From: Candidatus Brocadiaceae bacterium | GTDB lineage: Bacteria; Planctomycetota; Brocadiia; SM23-32 | Length of the DNA: 41,327 nucleotides | Reading direction: 5' to 3' | Assembly: GCA_003551565.1 (NCBI GenBank) | Contig: PUMZ01000378.1 | Location: 1-41,327 of the forward strand | In this document: piece after piece, positions 26,527 to 35,079 of the stretch | Layout: each line of letters starts with the position of its first letter | How positions within the stretch are numbered: the first letter of the stretch is position 1 | Made by a program: the position numbers and the translations under genes | The notes under the pieces: generated by a model | Told to the model about the DNA's origin: nothing | Databases searched by the model: none | Seen by the model: the letters and a program-made list of their open reading frames with translations, nothing else

Positions 26527-26634
26527 GGATTCCACCACATCGAACATTATGTGTTTTTATTTCATTGTGCCGGTCAGCCCCGCAACTACGAAAAAAAACA
26601 CCGGCTGCGATCTCCGCACCGACAAACTCCACGT

Positions 26635-27996
26635 TTAAAAAGGGACAGCCTCCGTGTCATCGACCTTGTAACCGAACCTGGACCTCAACATTTCCGGTTT
26701 TTCAAACGGATCCCCCCGTTGCCGGAGCATTTTTTGCAGAGACATCTCCAGTTTTCCCTGGACATTATCGCAGGCGGATTTATTCACGAGATTGATTGTT
26801 TGAAAGGTGTCCCTGAAGTTGTCGAAAAGCATCCATGGGCCGTTCAGGTCCCTGACAAATGTGTAGCGCTCCGTGCGTATTCCGCGGTACGGACGCCCGC
26901 CCCGTTCCGTCCTCCAATCCGCAAAGGGATGATAACTTGCAATGAGAACTCCCGTTCTCTCCGGTTTTCTTTCCCCGGAAATGACGGGAGTATAATCAAC
27001 GCCCTCTACGGTCGCGGGTATCTCGCATCCGCACATGCTGAGCAGCGTCGGCATGATATCCGGTGTTCCTATCGGTGTCTTTATCGTTCGGGATCGGGGG
27101 CCGTATTGTTCGGGGTAGCGGAGCAAAAAAGGAACCCGGATTGATTCGTCGTAGGGACATTGCTTTCGCACGCCCATATGTTGCCCGGAGCCCTGCCATT
27201 GTGATTCCACCATATCGCCATGGTCGGAGGTGAAAACCAGAATTGTGTTATTTTTGATGCCTTTCTTCTCCAGGATACAATCGATCGTTTCTACGCACGA
27301 ATCGAGTGCTGTAATATGCGCATAATATCCCTGTAACTGCCGTCTGGCAAGTTCAACGCGGTGGGGGGCGACATTGCTCCTGATAACCAGTTCCCCGGGG
27401 TTGTAAAGCGCCTTGAACTCTTCAGGGGCTGTTCCATACGGATCATGGGGCGGGCCGAACGAAAGAAAAAGGGCAAACGGATGGGAAGCGTTCTGGTCCT
27501 CCAGATACGATACTGCAGCTCTCGTCTGGGCGAAGGCATCGTATCCGTCCCATTTCTTCTTTCCGGGATCGTTCCCACTGTAGTAGGTTGAATCCCAATA
27601 ATTATGCGTGCATTCCTGGACGTTCCAGTCATCGAATCCCTGCCTTCTTTCCGGCGGGATGTGCGCGGTCCGGCCGTGGCCATCCAGATGCCATTTTCCG
27701 ATGTAAGCGGTTTGATAGCCGGATTTTTTTAACACCTGCGCGAGGGAACAACCGTTGTCCGGCAAACACAGGTCATTCATGAACAGACCATGCGTTAACG
27801 GATACTGGCCGGTGAACAGGCTTGCCCGGTAGGGGGTGCAAACAGGGCAGGTGGATATTGCGTGGGTGAAGACAAGGCTTTCCTGCGACAACCTGTCAAG
27901 ACAGGGGCTTTTTACGTTTGGATCGCCGGCATATCCGGTTGCCTGCGCCCGCATCTGATCTGCAAAGATAAACACTATATTCGGTGCCGGCGCCAT
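26635..27996 (-). CDS. Sulfatase (formylglycine type), upstream copy
   Basis: A 453-residue sulfatase, distinct in sequence from its neighbour. It begins PNIVFIFADQMRAQATGYAG, has the C-x-P-x-R motif with C53 in CPVCTPYRASLFTG, the TSDHGDMVESQ metal site and a late IRTERYTFVRDL strand. ATG 27996 has GGGGAG 6 nt upstream; the open frame extends 42 codons further but that part is charged, unlike a sulfatase or a signal peptide. Lacking a visible signal sequence, it is probably cytoplasmic. It lies 179 bp downstream of the fused oxidoreductase, consistent with one operon for degradation of a sulfated sugar (inference). Confidence 0.92.
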   Translation of the reverse strand: MAPAPNIVFIFADQMRAQATGYAGDPNVKSPCLDRLSQESLVFTHAISTCPVCTPYRASLFTGQYPLTHGLFMNDLCLPDNGCSLAQVLKKSGYQTAYIGKWHLDGHGRTAHIPPERRQGFDDWNVQECTHNYWDSTYYSGNDPGKKKWDGYDAFAQTRAAVSYLEDQNASHPFALFLSFGPPHDPYGTAPEEFKALYNPGELVIRSNVAPHRVELARRQLQGYYAHITALDSCVETIDCILEKKGIKNNTILVFTSDHGDMVESQWQGSGQHMGVRKQCPYDESIRVPFLLRYPEQYGPRSRTIKTPIGTPDIMPTLLSMCGCEIPATVEGVDYTPVISGERKPERTGVLIASYHPFADWRTERGGRPYRGIRTERYTFVRDLNGPWMLFDNFRDTFQTINLVNKSACDNVQGKLEMSLQKMLRQRGDPFEKPEMLRSRFGYKVDDTEAVPF

Positions 27997-28175
27997 ACCG
28001 CTCTCCCCATCTTCATGGTGTTTTTGCCATTTTTTTGTCTTCCTTCTCTTCTCCGAAAGGAATCTGTGGCTCAGTTCTTTTTGATGTTGAGTGAAGCCGG
28101 GAACCTGATTGTTGAAGAGCACCTTCTCAGGAAGAAAAAGCGCCTTGCGTTAGTTCCCGCACTCCGCATTCGCCA

Positions 28176-30170
28176 CTATTCCTCCAGATCCAGCCATTTG
28201 ATCTGGTCGGGAGTCAGTTCGATATCCAGCGCATTAAAGCATGAAAGTGTCTCAAAAACGGACTTTGGTCCGATGAGGGGGAAGGTGGGGAAGGGCTGAC
28301 AGAGGACATAAGCGAGCGCAATATTGATCGTTTCCACCTCCATCTCGGAGGCAAGGCGCCGCGCACGTTCCAGCCTTTGAAAATTGTCATCGCTGTACCA
28401 GCATCGCACCATATCTTTATTGCCGGTATTCCCGGGATCGCCCACGGCATAAAAGCCCTGGGCCTGGCTGGACCACGGCATCAGAGGCATCTGGTTATCT
28501 TCCAGCCATCTGCGCCATTCGTTGCTGCTGGAAGCCATACATCCTTTCCATGGCGGCTGAAGCATGCGGGCGAGGCTGAAGTTATTGCTTATTGCGGAAA
28601 ACCCCTTGAGGCCGTTCGAGCTTGCATACCTGTTGAGCTCTTCGATTCGATCGATGCTCCAGTTCGAACCGCCGAAGGCATGGATTCGCCCGGCGTCATA
28701 ATGTTCGTTGAGGACGTCGGCAAATTCGTCCACGGGCACATCCGGGTTGTCACGGTGCAGCATATAAATATCGATGTAATCGGTTTGCAACCTTTCAAGG
28801 CTTTCCATGAGCTGATCGGTCAGAGATTGAGGATTACAATGCGGCGTATGGGCGCCTTTGTCCAGCAATACAACGTTGTCGCGCAGTTTCCGCATCCGAA
28901 TCCAGCGCCCGAGCTCTCGTTCGCACGCGCCGCCGCCATAGATGAAGGCACTGTCGAAACAATTACCGCCCCGCTCGTAATAATCATCGAACATCGCATT
29001 GGCAAAGTTCTGTCCGAAAACCTTATCCACTCCCATCACAAGCCGGGATATTTTCTTATCAATCCCTTCTATTTCCCCATACAGCATGCCGGCGTCCCTG
29101 CGGGGTGCCGGAGGCGTGCCGGTGGCCGGCGGAATCTCGCCTTCAGGTCGCTCGCTGTTGTAAAGGAATCCGAACGAATCACGCCAGGCATCGAGCGTTT
29201 TCATGTTGCCGAGCGTATCGTCCCAGCTCATGGCGGGAGAGGGCGCCTGGCGCCTCTCAACGTTTTCGGCGAGGGTGTCGGCCTCAATGCCGTATAACGG
29301 CCTGTCGGGTTGCACAGTTATTTCTTCTTCCTTCCCCCCCTTATGAAGCAGAATCGCGGACGATTCGCCTTCAATGCCCGGCGTCCACGGCAGGGGGACC
29401 ACGATATCCCCTTCCGTGCCATATATCCGGCAGATATTATCCTGGTTTACGCCGATTCCGCAGGATACCTGGGCGATGACGTCATTGGGAAAGTGCAGCA
29501 CCGCCGCCGCATAATCGTCCACACCCGTTTCACAGAGGTGCCCCGTTCCTTTCACATCCACCGGATCGAGAAAGGCTTTCCCTGCCGCAGATCCGGCTAT
29601 AAGACGAGCCATGGAGACAGGATAACATCCCACGTCAAGTATGCCTCCTCCTCCGAGCTCGTTGTTATACAATCTGCTGTCGGGATTAAATCCGGCATGG
29701 AAGCTGAACGAAGCCTGTATAACTTTCACCTCGCCAATGGCCCCTTCGCCTATCAATTCAACGGTTTTTGCCGTTTGGGGATGGCAGCGGTACATGAAAG
29801 CTTCCATCAGAGACACATCATTCTCCTTCGCGGCTGCCACAACCCGCATGGCTTCGGGGTAGTTGATGGCAAGGGGTTTCTCGCACAGGATGTGTTTGCC
29901 GGCACGAGCGGATTGTATCGCCCACCGGGCGTGGAAAGGATGGGGCGTAGAAATATACACCGCATCCACTTCGGGATCACCGAGCAAATCTTCATAATTT
30001 CCGTAACTCCCCGGTATGTCGAATTCGCGGGCGAAATTCTCCGCTTTCTCCTTTGACCGGCTGCCGATTGCAATGACATCACAATGGTAGGACCCTTGCA
30101 CTCCCAGAACAAATTTTTTCGCGATATTTCCCGCACCCAATATCCCCCACCGCAATTTCTCGCTCTTCAT
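28176..30170 (-). CDS. Fusion of Gfo/Idh/MocA oxidoreductase and aldo/keto reductase
   Basis: A 664-residue two-enzyme protein. Residues 1-340 form a Gfo/Idh/MocA-type NAD(P) sugar dehydrogenase: Rossmann motif GILGAGNIAKKF, then YISTPHPFHARWA, the EKPLA motif with its catalytic lysine, and GGGGILDVGCYPVSM. From about residue 360 an aldo/keto reductase begins (KISRLVMGVDKVFG). Its tetrad is visible as D and Y in FDSAFIYGGGACERELG, K in VVLLDKGAH and H in IYMLHRDNP. The join is continuous, with no stop or frameshift. ATG 30170 follows GGAGG by 7 nt. Two coupled redox steps on one sugar or polyol are implied; the substrate is unknown. It precedes two sulfatase genes on the same strand. Confidence 0.9.
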   Translation of the reverse strand: MKSEKLRWGILGAGNIAKKFVLGVQGSYHCDVIAIGSRSKEKAENFAREFDIPGSYGNYEDLLGDPEVDAVYISTPHPFHARWAIQSARAGKHILCEKPLAINYPEAMRVVAAAKENDVSLMEAFMYRCHPQTAKTVELIGEGAIGEVKVIQASFSFHAGFNPDSRLYNNELGGGGILDVGCYPVSMARLIAGSAAGKAFLDPVDVKGTGHLCETGVDDYAAAVLHFPNDVIAQVSCGIGVNQDNICRIYGTEGDIVVPLPWTPGIEGESSAILLHKGGKEEEITVQPDRPLYGIEADTLAENVERRQAPSPAMSWDDTLGNMKTLDAWRDSFGFLYNSERPEGEIPPATGTPPAPRRDAGMLYGEIEGIDKKISRLVMGVDKVFGQNFANAMFDDYYERGGNCFDSAFIYGGGACERELGRWIRMRKLRDNVVLLDKGAHTPHCNPQSLTDQLMESLERLQTDYIDIYMLHRDNPDVPVDEFADVLNEHYDAGRIHAFGGSNWSIDRIEELNRYASSNGLKGFSAISNNFSLARMLQPPWKGCMASSSNEWRRWLEDNQMPLMPWSSQAQGFYAVGDPGNTGNKDMVRCWYSDDNFQRLERARRLASEMEVETINIALAYVLCQPFPTFPLIGPKSVFETLSCFNALDIELTPDQIKWLDLEE

Positions 30171-30296
30171 GGCGTTCCTCCGGTTTTCTGAAGCAAAGGT
30201 TTTTGTCATAGGAAAGATGGCGGCATCCCAATGAACATCTGCTTTTTGAATGCGACTGTTTTTAAAAAGGCAAAGCCAGAATGACTCGCCATGGTA

Positions 30297-30325
30297 ATTT
30301 TAAGGGAATGCCTGCTTTTTGGCAA
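30297..30325 (-). promoter_or_regulatory. Sigma-70-like promoter for the oxidoreductase-sulfatase unit
   Basis: Read on the minus strand: TTGCCA (30325-30320), 17-bp spacer, TAAAAT (30302-30297), about 127 bp upstream of ATG 30170. It lies downstream of arsR and its hairpin, so the catabolic genes can be transcribed on their own. Confidence 0.5.
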
Positions 30326-30357
30326 GCAATGATCGAAAAATGTGGACGATCCGTTTG

Positions 30358-30379
30358 CGTGGTGTCGTTGAACACCACG
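30358..30379 (-). terminator. Hairpin after arsR, possible terminator
   Basis: CGTGGTGT (30358-30365) and ACACCACG (30372-30379) form a perfect 8-bp stem with a 6-nt loop, starting 35 bp past the arsR stop. On the minus strand a T-rich stretch follows only about 16 nt later, so it is not a textbook intrinsic terminator; an operator is possible instead. Confidence 0.4.
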
Positions 30380-30413
30380 GGCAATAGATGTTGGAAGCAG
30401 GTTGTACCGGATT

Positions 30414-30695
30414 TCATGAGGCGTCCATAAACTCTGCTGCCCGCTGCTTCCATCGCTCAAGCTCCTCGTGATCGAGGCTGTAGTGGACATAATACCCCCG
30501 TTTTTCGTCCGAAACGATGCCGGCATCCCGTAATATTCTCAGGTGTTGTGAGACCGCCGCCGGTGTAATGTCCAGCCTGCGGGCCAGTGCGTTGACACAG
30601 AGCGGGCCGCTTTTCAGCGATTGTATAATCCGCACCCGCGTGTCCACGGACAGAACTTTGAATATTCTCGATAATTCCCGTACATTATCAGCCAT
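30414..30695 (-). CDS. ArsR-family transcriptional repressor
   Basis: A 93-residue winged-helix regulator. The helix-turn-helix is in LARRLDITPAAVSQHLRILRDAGIV, and the wing is DEKRGYYVHYSL. The N-terminal half (RELSRIFKVLSVDTRVRIIQSL) is typical of the family. It lacks the ELCVCDL metal-binding motif of arsenic-sensing members and has just one cysteine (in GPLCVNALA), so a classical thiol metal sensor is unlikely. ATG 30695 has GAGGAG 7 nt upstream. A perfect palindrome overlaps its own promoter, which suggests autoregulation. Whether it also controls the sulfatase unit downstream is open. Confidence 0.9.
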   Translation of the reverse strand: MADNVRELSRIFKVLSVDTRVRIIQSLKSGPLCVNALARRLDITPAAVSQHLRILRDAGIVSDEKRGYYVHYSLDHEELERWKQRAAEFMDAS

Positions 30696-30726
30696 GGATT
30701 TTCTCCTCACGGTCAGGTGCATAACG

Positions 30727-30752
30727 CTTTTTCAAGGAGGACCTTGAAAAAG
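30727..30752. promoter_or_regulatory. Perfect palindrome, probable ArsR operator
   Basis: CTTTTTCAAGG and CCTTGAAAAAG are perfect 11-bp arms around a 4-bp centre, 32 bp upstream of the arsR ATG. The inner TTCAA-N8-TTGAA symmetry resembles ArsR-family operators. It covers the predicted start of arsR transcription, where binding would block initiation. Confidence 0.6.
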
Positions 30753-30754
30753 TG

Positions 30755-30783
30755 TTAATACAAGGGACAAAAACAAAGGGCAA
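30755..30783 (-). promoter_or_regulatory. Promoter of arsR
   Basis: Read on the minus strand: TTGCCC (30783-30778), 17-bp spacer, TATTAA (30760-30755). The palindrome begins 2 bp downstream of the -10. The rest of the 371-bp gap 30696-31066 holds the promoter at 30986 and no gene that I can see. Confidence 0.45.
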
Positions 30784-30985
30784 AAGAATTTATTTTTTGA
30801 GCACATATCAATTTGCTAACGATCTGAATATAAAGCACCTGCGCACATGCTATCGCAGCCCCGGGGGTGTTGTCAACTTTGATCACCTGGCATTTCACAA
30901 ACCAGCGAGGGTGCGAGCACAGAAAATGCAACAATCAAGGCCGGGATTGTTCATGGAAACACCGGGATAAAGTAAAAAAGGGGTA

Positions 30986-31015
30986 TTGCTTGTTCCTTCC
31001 AAATATTGCTATAAT
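30986..31015 (+). promoter_or_regulatory. Promoter of the Lrp/AsnC-domain gene
   Basis: TTGCTT (30986-30991), 18-bp spacer, TATAAT (31010-31015, perfect -10), 51 bp before ATG 31067. The same hexamers and spacing recur at 38612-38641. Confidence 0.6.
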
Positions 31016-31066
31016 GTTAGACAATGTGAACGTTTCATGGAATCTTGAACAGTCAGGAGGCTGAAT

Positions 31067-31345
31067 ATGGTAACAGCATTTGTTCTCATCAATGCAAGGC
31101 GCGACATGATTGGTGAGACCGCAGAAGCCCTCGAAAATCTCGATGGGATGAGTGAAGTATACTCTATTGCCGGAAAATATGACCTTATTGCCATTATACG
31201 AGTTGAATCCAACGAAAAACTGGCGGAGCTTGTGACCGGTCATATGCTGAAAATGGAAGGGATTGAAAAAACCGAAACCATGATGGCTTTTAAAACTTAC
31301 AGTCAATACGATCTGGAACGCATGTTTTCAATAGGACTGGACTGA
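31067..31345 (+). CDS. Stand-alone Lrp/AsnC ligand-binding (RAM) domain protein
   Basis: A 92-residue protein corresponding to the effector-binding half of Lrp/AsnC regulators without a DNA-binding domain. It shows the beta-alpha-beta-beta-alpha-beta pattern: TAFVLINA, then GETAEALENLDGMSEVYSIAGKYDLIAII, the VESNEKLAELV helix, and KTETMMAFKTY. The GKYDLI turn is where amino acids bind in full-length members. Such stand-alone domains form dimers or rings and may modulate other regulators. A GGAGG site precedes the ATG by 7 nt, and it has a strong promoter of its own. Confidence 0.88.
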   Translation: MVTAFVLINARRDMIGETAEALENLDGMSEVYSIAGKYDLIAIIRVESNEKLAELVTGHMLKMEGIEKTETMMAFKTYSQYDLERMFSIGLD

Positions 31346-31437
31346 ATCGTGGCGGGGATTGGCTCTGCGGGAGGGCCTTGCGGTTGGAAGGTTGTGACTT
31401 CAAAGCAATCCGTGAAGATTCCGAAGTGCTATCCCGC

Positions 31438-32049
31438 TTATTTCTGCTCCACACGTGTGAAACACGGTATGCACAGGATGCGGCCGTCAAAATGTCTCAC
31501 CCTGGATTCCATCACTGTTTCGCAGCAATCTTCGCATGCCATACTGTTGAGTATTCTGGCCGGATTGGGCGCCTGGAAGTGCGGTGGCTTGACTTCAAAA
31601 ATGTTCCCCAGCGATGCTCCCATTAATTGTACGCGCATCTCCTCACGGATTTTTTGAATTCGCTCTTTCTGCCGTTTCGGCCCGGGGCCGCCGGAGGATT
31701 CCGCACCGATCTTCTTCATTTCGGCCCGTTCTTTTTCCAGAAAATGCGGCCGAACTGCCGCGCGCAAAGCGTCGCCGGAACGCCGATGGAAAAACGAAAA
31801 AGCGTTCTTCCCGAAGTCGCGATGTATCAGGTTGCCTTTTCCAAACGTGCAGCCTGTGAGAACCTGGATGGCATCCACTGCACACATGTCGGTCTCGGTC
31901 ACGCAAACAACCGGATTCTCATCGGAATGCATCCCCAGTTTTCCCAGACATAACTCCGAAGCCCGCAGGCCGATCCACAGCCCCGGACAGGTGTGTCCGT
32001 GGAACTCCACAGCCTTTTTTATCTTCTCCTCATGAATATTGGCAGTCAT
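31438..32049 (-). CDS. FmdE-like protein (formylmethanofuran dehydrogenase subunit E family)
   Basis: A 203-residue protein. The N-terminal FmdE domain begins with the conserved KAVEFHGHTCPGLWIGLRAS, then ETDMCAVDAIQVLTGCTFGKGNL, whose histidine and cysteines are likely metal ligands. The C-terminus has a zinc-finger pattern, CEDC and later CIPC. Members occur in many non-methanogenic anaerobes and are repeatedly near molybdate or iron-type transporters, but their reaction is not established. ATG 32049 has AAGGAG 6 nt upstream. It follows the FecE-like gene by 42 bp on the same strand and is probably the last gene of that operon. Confidence 0.9.
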   Translation of the reverse strand: MTANIHEEKIKKAVEFHGHTCPGLWIGLRASELCLGKLGMHSDENPVVCVTETDMCAVDAIQVLTGCTFGKGNLIHRDFGKNAFSFFHRRSGDALRAAVRPHFLEKERAEMKKIGAESSGGPGPKRQKERIQKIREEMRVQLMGASLGNIFEVKPPHFQAPNPARILNSMACEDCCETVMESRVRHFDGRILCIPCFTRVEQK

Positions 32050-32091
32050 CACCGGCTCCTTATTGAAAAGTTTTTAGGTTTCCGTAATACC

Positions 32092-32847
32092 TCAGTCTTC
32101 CGGCACGATCACGGGAAATCCCTCGCACTGCATTACCTTGACGTCCACTCCGTAAGCTTCTTTAATCATGGGCGCTCTTATCTGTTCGCAGGCGCCTTCG
32201 GCGTAGATCGCTCCGTCTTTCAGAAGGAGGAAGCGGTCGGCGAAACGCATCGCCAGATTCAGGTCGTGCATGGTCATAATTGCCCCGACTCTGTGGGTCG
32301 CTATGACGTCCTTGATTGTTTTCATGATATCGATCTGATTCTTGAGATCGAGGTTGCTGGTCGGCTCATCCAGCAGCATGACGGTGGGTTCCTGGACCAG
32401 AGCGCGGGCGATGCCGACTTTCTGGAGCTCTCCGCTGCTGATCCGGTCGGTATACCTTAAGGCGAGCTGTTGGAGTCCGAGTTTCCTGATCATTGCATCG
32501 ACCAGTGCGAGGTCCTTATCGCCGATCCGCCATCCCATATGCGGCTTGCGCCCGAGCAGTATGGAATCGAAAGCGGTAAGGCGCGCCGGTTCCGGTTTCT
32601 GGGCGACATAGGCTATTTTGCGTGCTATGGCGCCGGCATCGAGTTTGATAACATCTTCGCCTTCCACCAGCACCGAACCCGATGCGGGGCGGAGTATTCC
32701 ATTGATACACCGGAGCAGCGTCGTCTTGCCCGCACCGTTGGGACCCAGCACGGCGAGGAGTTCATGCCTGCGCAGAGAAAAATCTATGTCTCTGAAGACA
32801 CAGTGACTTCCATAGCTTGCTGCGAGCGATTGGATTTCGAGGATCAT
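32092..32847 (-). CDS. FecE/BtuD-type ABC transporter ATP-binding protein
   Basis: A 251-residue ATPase that powers import with the permease upstream. Walker A is GPNGAGKTT (residues 35-43), the Q-loop is AYVAQKPEP, the signature is ISSGELQKVGIARAL (a variant of LSGGQ) and Walker B VMLLDEPTSNLD, with a TMHDLNLA switch histidine. The start ATG 32847 overlaps the permease stop in an ATGA, so it is translationally coupled. By family it serves uptake of iron-siderophores, heme, cobalamin or similar metal chelates. Confidence 0.93.
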   Translation of the reverse strand: MILEIQSLAASYGSHCVFRDIDFSLRRHELLAVLGPNGAGKTTLLRCINGILRPASGSVLVEGEDVIKLDAGAIARKIAYVAQKPEPARLTAFDSILLGRKPHMGWRIGDKDLALVDAMIRKLGLQQLALRYTDRISSGELQKVGIARALVQEPTVMLLDEPTSNLDLKNQIDIMKTIKDVIATHRVGAIMTMHDLNLAMRFADRFLLLKDGAIYAEGACEQIRAPMIKEAYGVDVKVMQCEGFPVIVPED

Positions 32848-33917
32848 CGACGGTACCCGCGGATTATCAACATGATAAATACCGGTGCGCCAAGGAATGC
32901 GGTCAGAATGGAAACCGGCAGAGAATGCGGCGACATGACCATGCGCGCGGCGGTATCGGAGGCAAGAAGCAGTGCTGCACCGGTCAGGCAGCTTGCCGGC
33001 ATGAGGAACCGGTGATCGTCTCCCACGATACGCCGCACCATATGCGGACAAACGAGACCTACGAAGCCTATAAGACCAAGAATCGCCACAACACAGGCGG
33101 TGACTAAAGAGGCCACCAGCATACCCATAAGCCTGACACGCGACACGTTGACTCCGAGCCCGCGTGCGGTCTCATCCCCGGCATCTATCGCATTGTAATT
33201 CCAGTTATTGGCTATAAAATACAGACAGGATCCGGCGACCACCGCTGCGAGGAACCCTATCTCGCTCCAGGAAGCTCTGGCAAGGTCACCGAAGGTCCAG
33301 AAAACCATTGCCGCCAGCTGGACATCATCGGCAAAATATTGCATGAACATGGTGGCGGCGGTGAAAAGCGATCCAAGCGCCACTCCGGTCAGCACCATCA
33401 CTTCGGGCGTAGCTCCTCGCAGTCGTGATACGGCGATAATAACAAAGGCTGCGCCCACGCAGCACAGGAAGGCAAATAACGCGGTAATGTACTGGTTGTT
33501 AAGGATGACAGCGCCGCCGTTGCCGCTGGCCATAGCGCCGGTTCCCAGGATCATCACGGCAAAAGCAGCGCCGAATGCGGCCGCATTGGACATCCCGAGT
33601 GTGAAGGGAGAGCCCAGCGGATTGCGCAATATCGACTGCATGGCTGCACCGGCTGCGGCAAGCCCCGCTCCCGCAAGAACGGCGGTCATCGCCTGAGGAA
33701 GGCGTATGTTCCAGATTATGCCGGCCGCCCGAGGGTCGGCCGGAAGGCCGGCTATTGCCCGCAATGTCTGTCCCAGCGGGATATTGACCGGTCCGATCGC
33801 CACTGCCGCCACCCAAAGTATCGTTGTCGCCAGCAACAGAATAAGCAAAAAAGCGAGCTTGTTGTGGATGTAGGACGTGTAACCGCGCGGTATTTTTCCG
33901 TTGTTAAAATGAGTCAA
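32844..33917 (-). CDS. FecCD-type ABC transporter permease
   Basis: A 357-residue inner-membrane permease of the BtuC/FecCD family with about ten helices. Typical segments are IRLPQAMTAVLAGAGLAAAGAAMQ, RNPLGSPFTLGMSNAAAFGA, the cytoplasmic coupling region ARGLGVNVSRVRLM and GLIGFVGLVCPHMVRRIVGDDHR. A TTG start at 33917 is proposed because GGGAAGGG lies 6 nt upstream; another in-frame TTG at 33941 has no site. The start overlaps the binding-protein gene by 14 bp. Only one permease gene is present, so it should act as a homodimer. Confidence 0.9.
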   Translation of the reverse strand: MTHFNNGKIPRGYTSYIHNKLAFLLILLLATTILWVAAVAIGPVNIPLGQTLRAIAGLPADPRAAGIIWNIRLPQAMTAVLAGAGLAAAGAAMQSILRNPLGSPFTLGMSNAAAFGAAFAVMILGTGAMASGNGGAVILNNQYITALFAFLCCVGAAFVIIAVSRLRGATPEVMVLTGVALGSLFTAATMFMQYFADDVQLAAMVFWTFGDLARASWSEIGFLAAVVAGSCLYFIANNWNYNAIDAGDETARGLGVNVSRVRLMGMLVASLVTACVVAILGLIGFVGLVCPHMVRRIVGDDHRFLMPASCLTGAALLLASDTAARMVMSPHSLPVSILTAFLGAPVFIMLIIRGYRR

Positions 33918-35079
33918 TATTTTCCCTTCCCAACTGTTCAAACAGCCTGCCGCCGAAAGCGGCGTTCATCTCCCGGAAAACAGAATCGCCCAGCAGAAAC
34001 CTGTATATTTCATCGGCTTTGGCGACCGGGTCAACATCAGAAAAACCATCGGGATAAAGCACAGAACCGACGAAGTAGGCGTTGGCAAAGATCGATCCGA
34101 AGTTGGCGTGATACGAATTGTACGGTATGACACCATAAACCCGTCCCTGCCGCACCGCCTGCAGGTTGCGGTAGGCCCTTTCGGTCCTGATTTCATGAAG
34201 GGCGCCGGCCCCGTCCCCGAGCCAAATTGTTGACAGATCCAGAAACACCACCTCCGGATCCCATTCGATCAGCTTTTCTCTGGCGACCATTGCATGCGAT
34301 ATCCTGCTCCCATCCGCCAGTGCGCCGGCGACGTTATCGGCGCCTGTGAACTCGAACGGCGGATACCTCGGTTCGGTCGAATGAAAACCATGAGGCCCCC
34401 TCATAGCGATGCCGCCCACGTAGCAGGTGGGTCCCGCAGATCCTGTTTGGGGGGACGTGCGTTTGCCGAGGTCATCCACCATGTTGTCGAAAAAATCAAT
34501 AATTTCTTCAGCCCGCTGTTCGCGTCCGACAACCGCACCTGCAATACGCAGGGCCTGGTCCAAATCGCTGCGGGCATTGATCAGGTTCCCGTAGCGGACC
34601 ACAACCACCGGTATCCCCGTTTTCCTTTCCAGCCGATCGGGCGGATCCCCGCCCGCCATCTCCGTCCGCAATATGACCTGCGGCGCCGGATTCAGCGACA
34701 GTATGCGTTCCGGGTTGTCGTATCCCCTGAATTCTCCGAAAAGAGGCAGATCGGCAAATTGAGGATTGGCTATCGCATAAGGACGGGCATCGATTGCTGA
34801 GGTGCGTTTTTCTATACAGTCCACTCCCACGGCCTTTTCCTGAGCGTTCAGATAGGTCAGGAGCCGAAGTGCGCCTGCCCCGGAACATATCATATGCTCG
34901 ACGACCTCGGGAATAATGACTTCGCGTCCTGCGGCATCGGTTATGCGGCGTGCGTTATCTCCGGGGACAGGGTTGTCATTTATAGCGTAAACCATACCGC
35001 GTATTATAAAACCGGCCCCGGCAGCCAACAGCAAGCCGACAGCGATCATCATGATTTTGCATTTGGACGATGTGGACAT
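33904..35079 (-). CDS. Periplasmic substrate-binding protein of the FecB/BtuF type
   Basis: A 391-residue binding protein with an N-terminal signal or signal-anchor segment (residues 8-30, IMMIAVGLLLAAGAGFII) and no lipobox cysteine. The fold is the two-lobed helical-backbone type: ITDAAGREVIIPEVVEHMICSGAGALRLL opens lobe one, then PERILSLNPAPQVIL, AMRGPHGFHSTEPRY and NLQAVRQGRVYGVIP. The ligand should be an iron, cobalt or similar metal chelate. It is first in the operon ahead of permease, ATPase and FmdE. No Shine-Dalgarno sequence is seen; the ATG follows directly on a very AT-rich stretch with TTATAT 6 nt upstream, so a leaderless start is possible. Confidence 0.88.
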   Translation of the reverse strand: MSTSSKCKIMMIAVGLLLAAGAGFIIRGMVYAINDNPVPGDNARRITDAAGREVIIPEVVEHMICSGAGALRLLTYLNAQEKAVGVDCIEKRTSAIDARPYAIANPQFADLPLFGEFRGYDNPERILSLNPAPQVILRTEMAGGDPPDRLERKTGIPVVVVRYGNLINARSDLDQALRIAGAVVGREQRAEEIIDFFDNMVDDLGKRTSPQTGSAGPTCYVGGIAMRGPHGFHSTEPRYPPFEFTGADNVAGALADGSRISHAMVAREKLIEWDPEVVFLDLSTIWLGDGAGALHEIRTERAYRNLQAVRQGRVYGVIPYNSYHANFGSIFANAYFVGSVLYPDGFSDVDPVAKADEIYRFLLGDSVFREMNAAFGGRLFEQLGRENIDSF

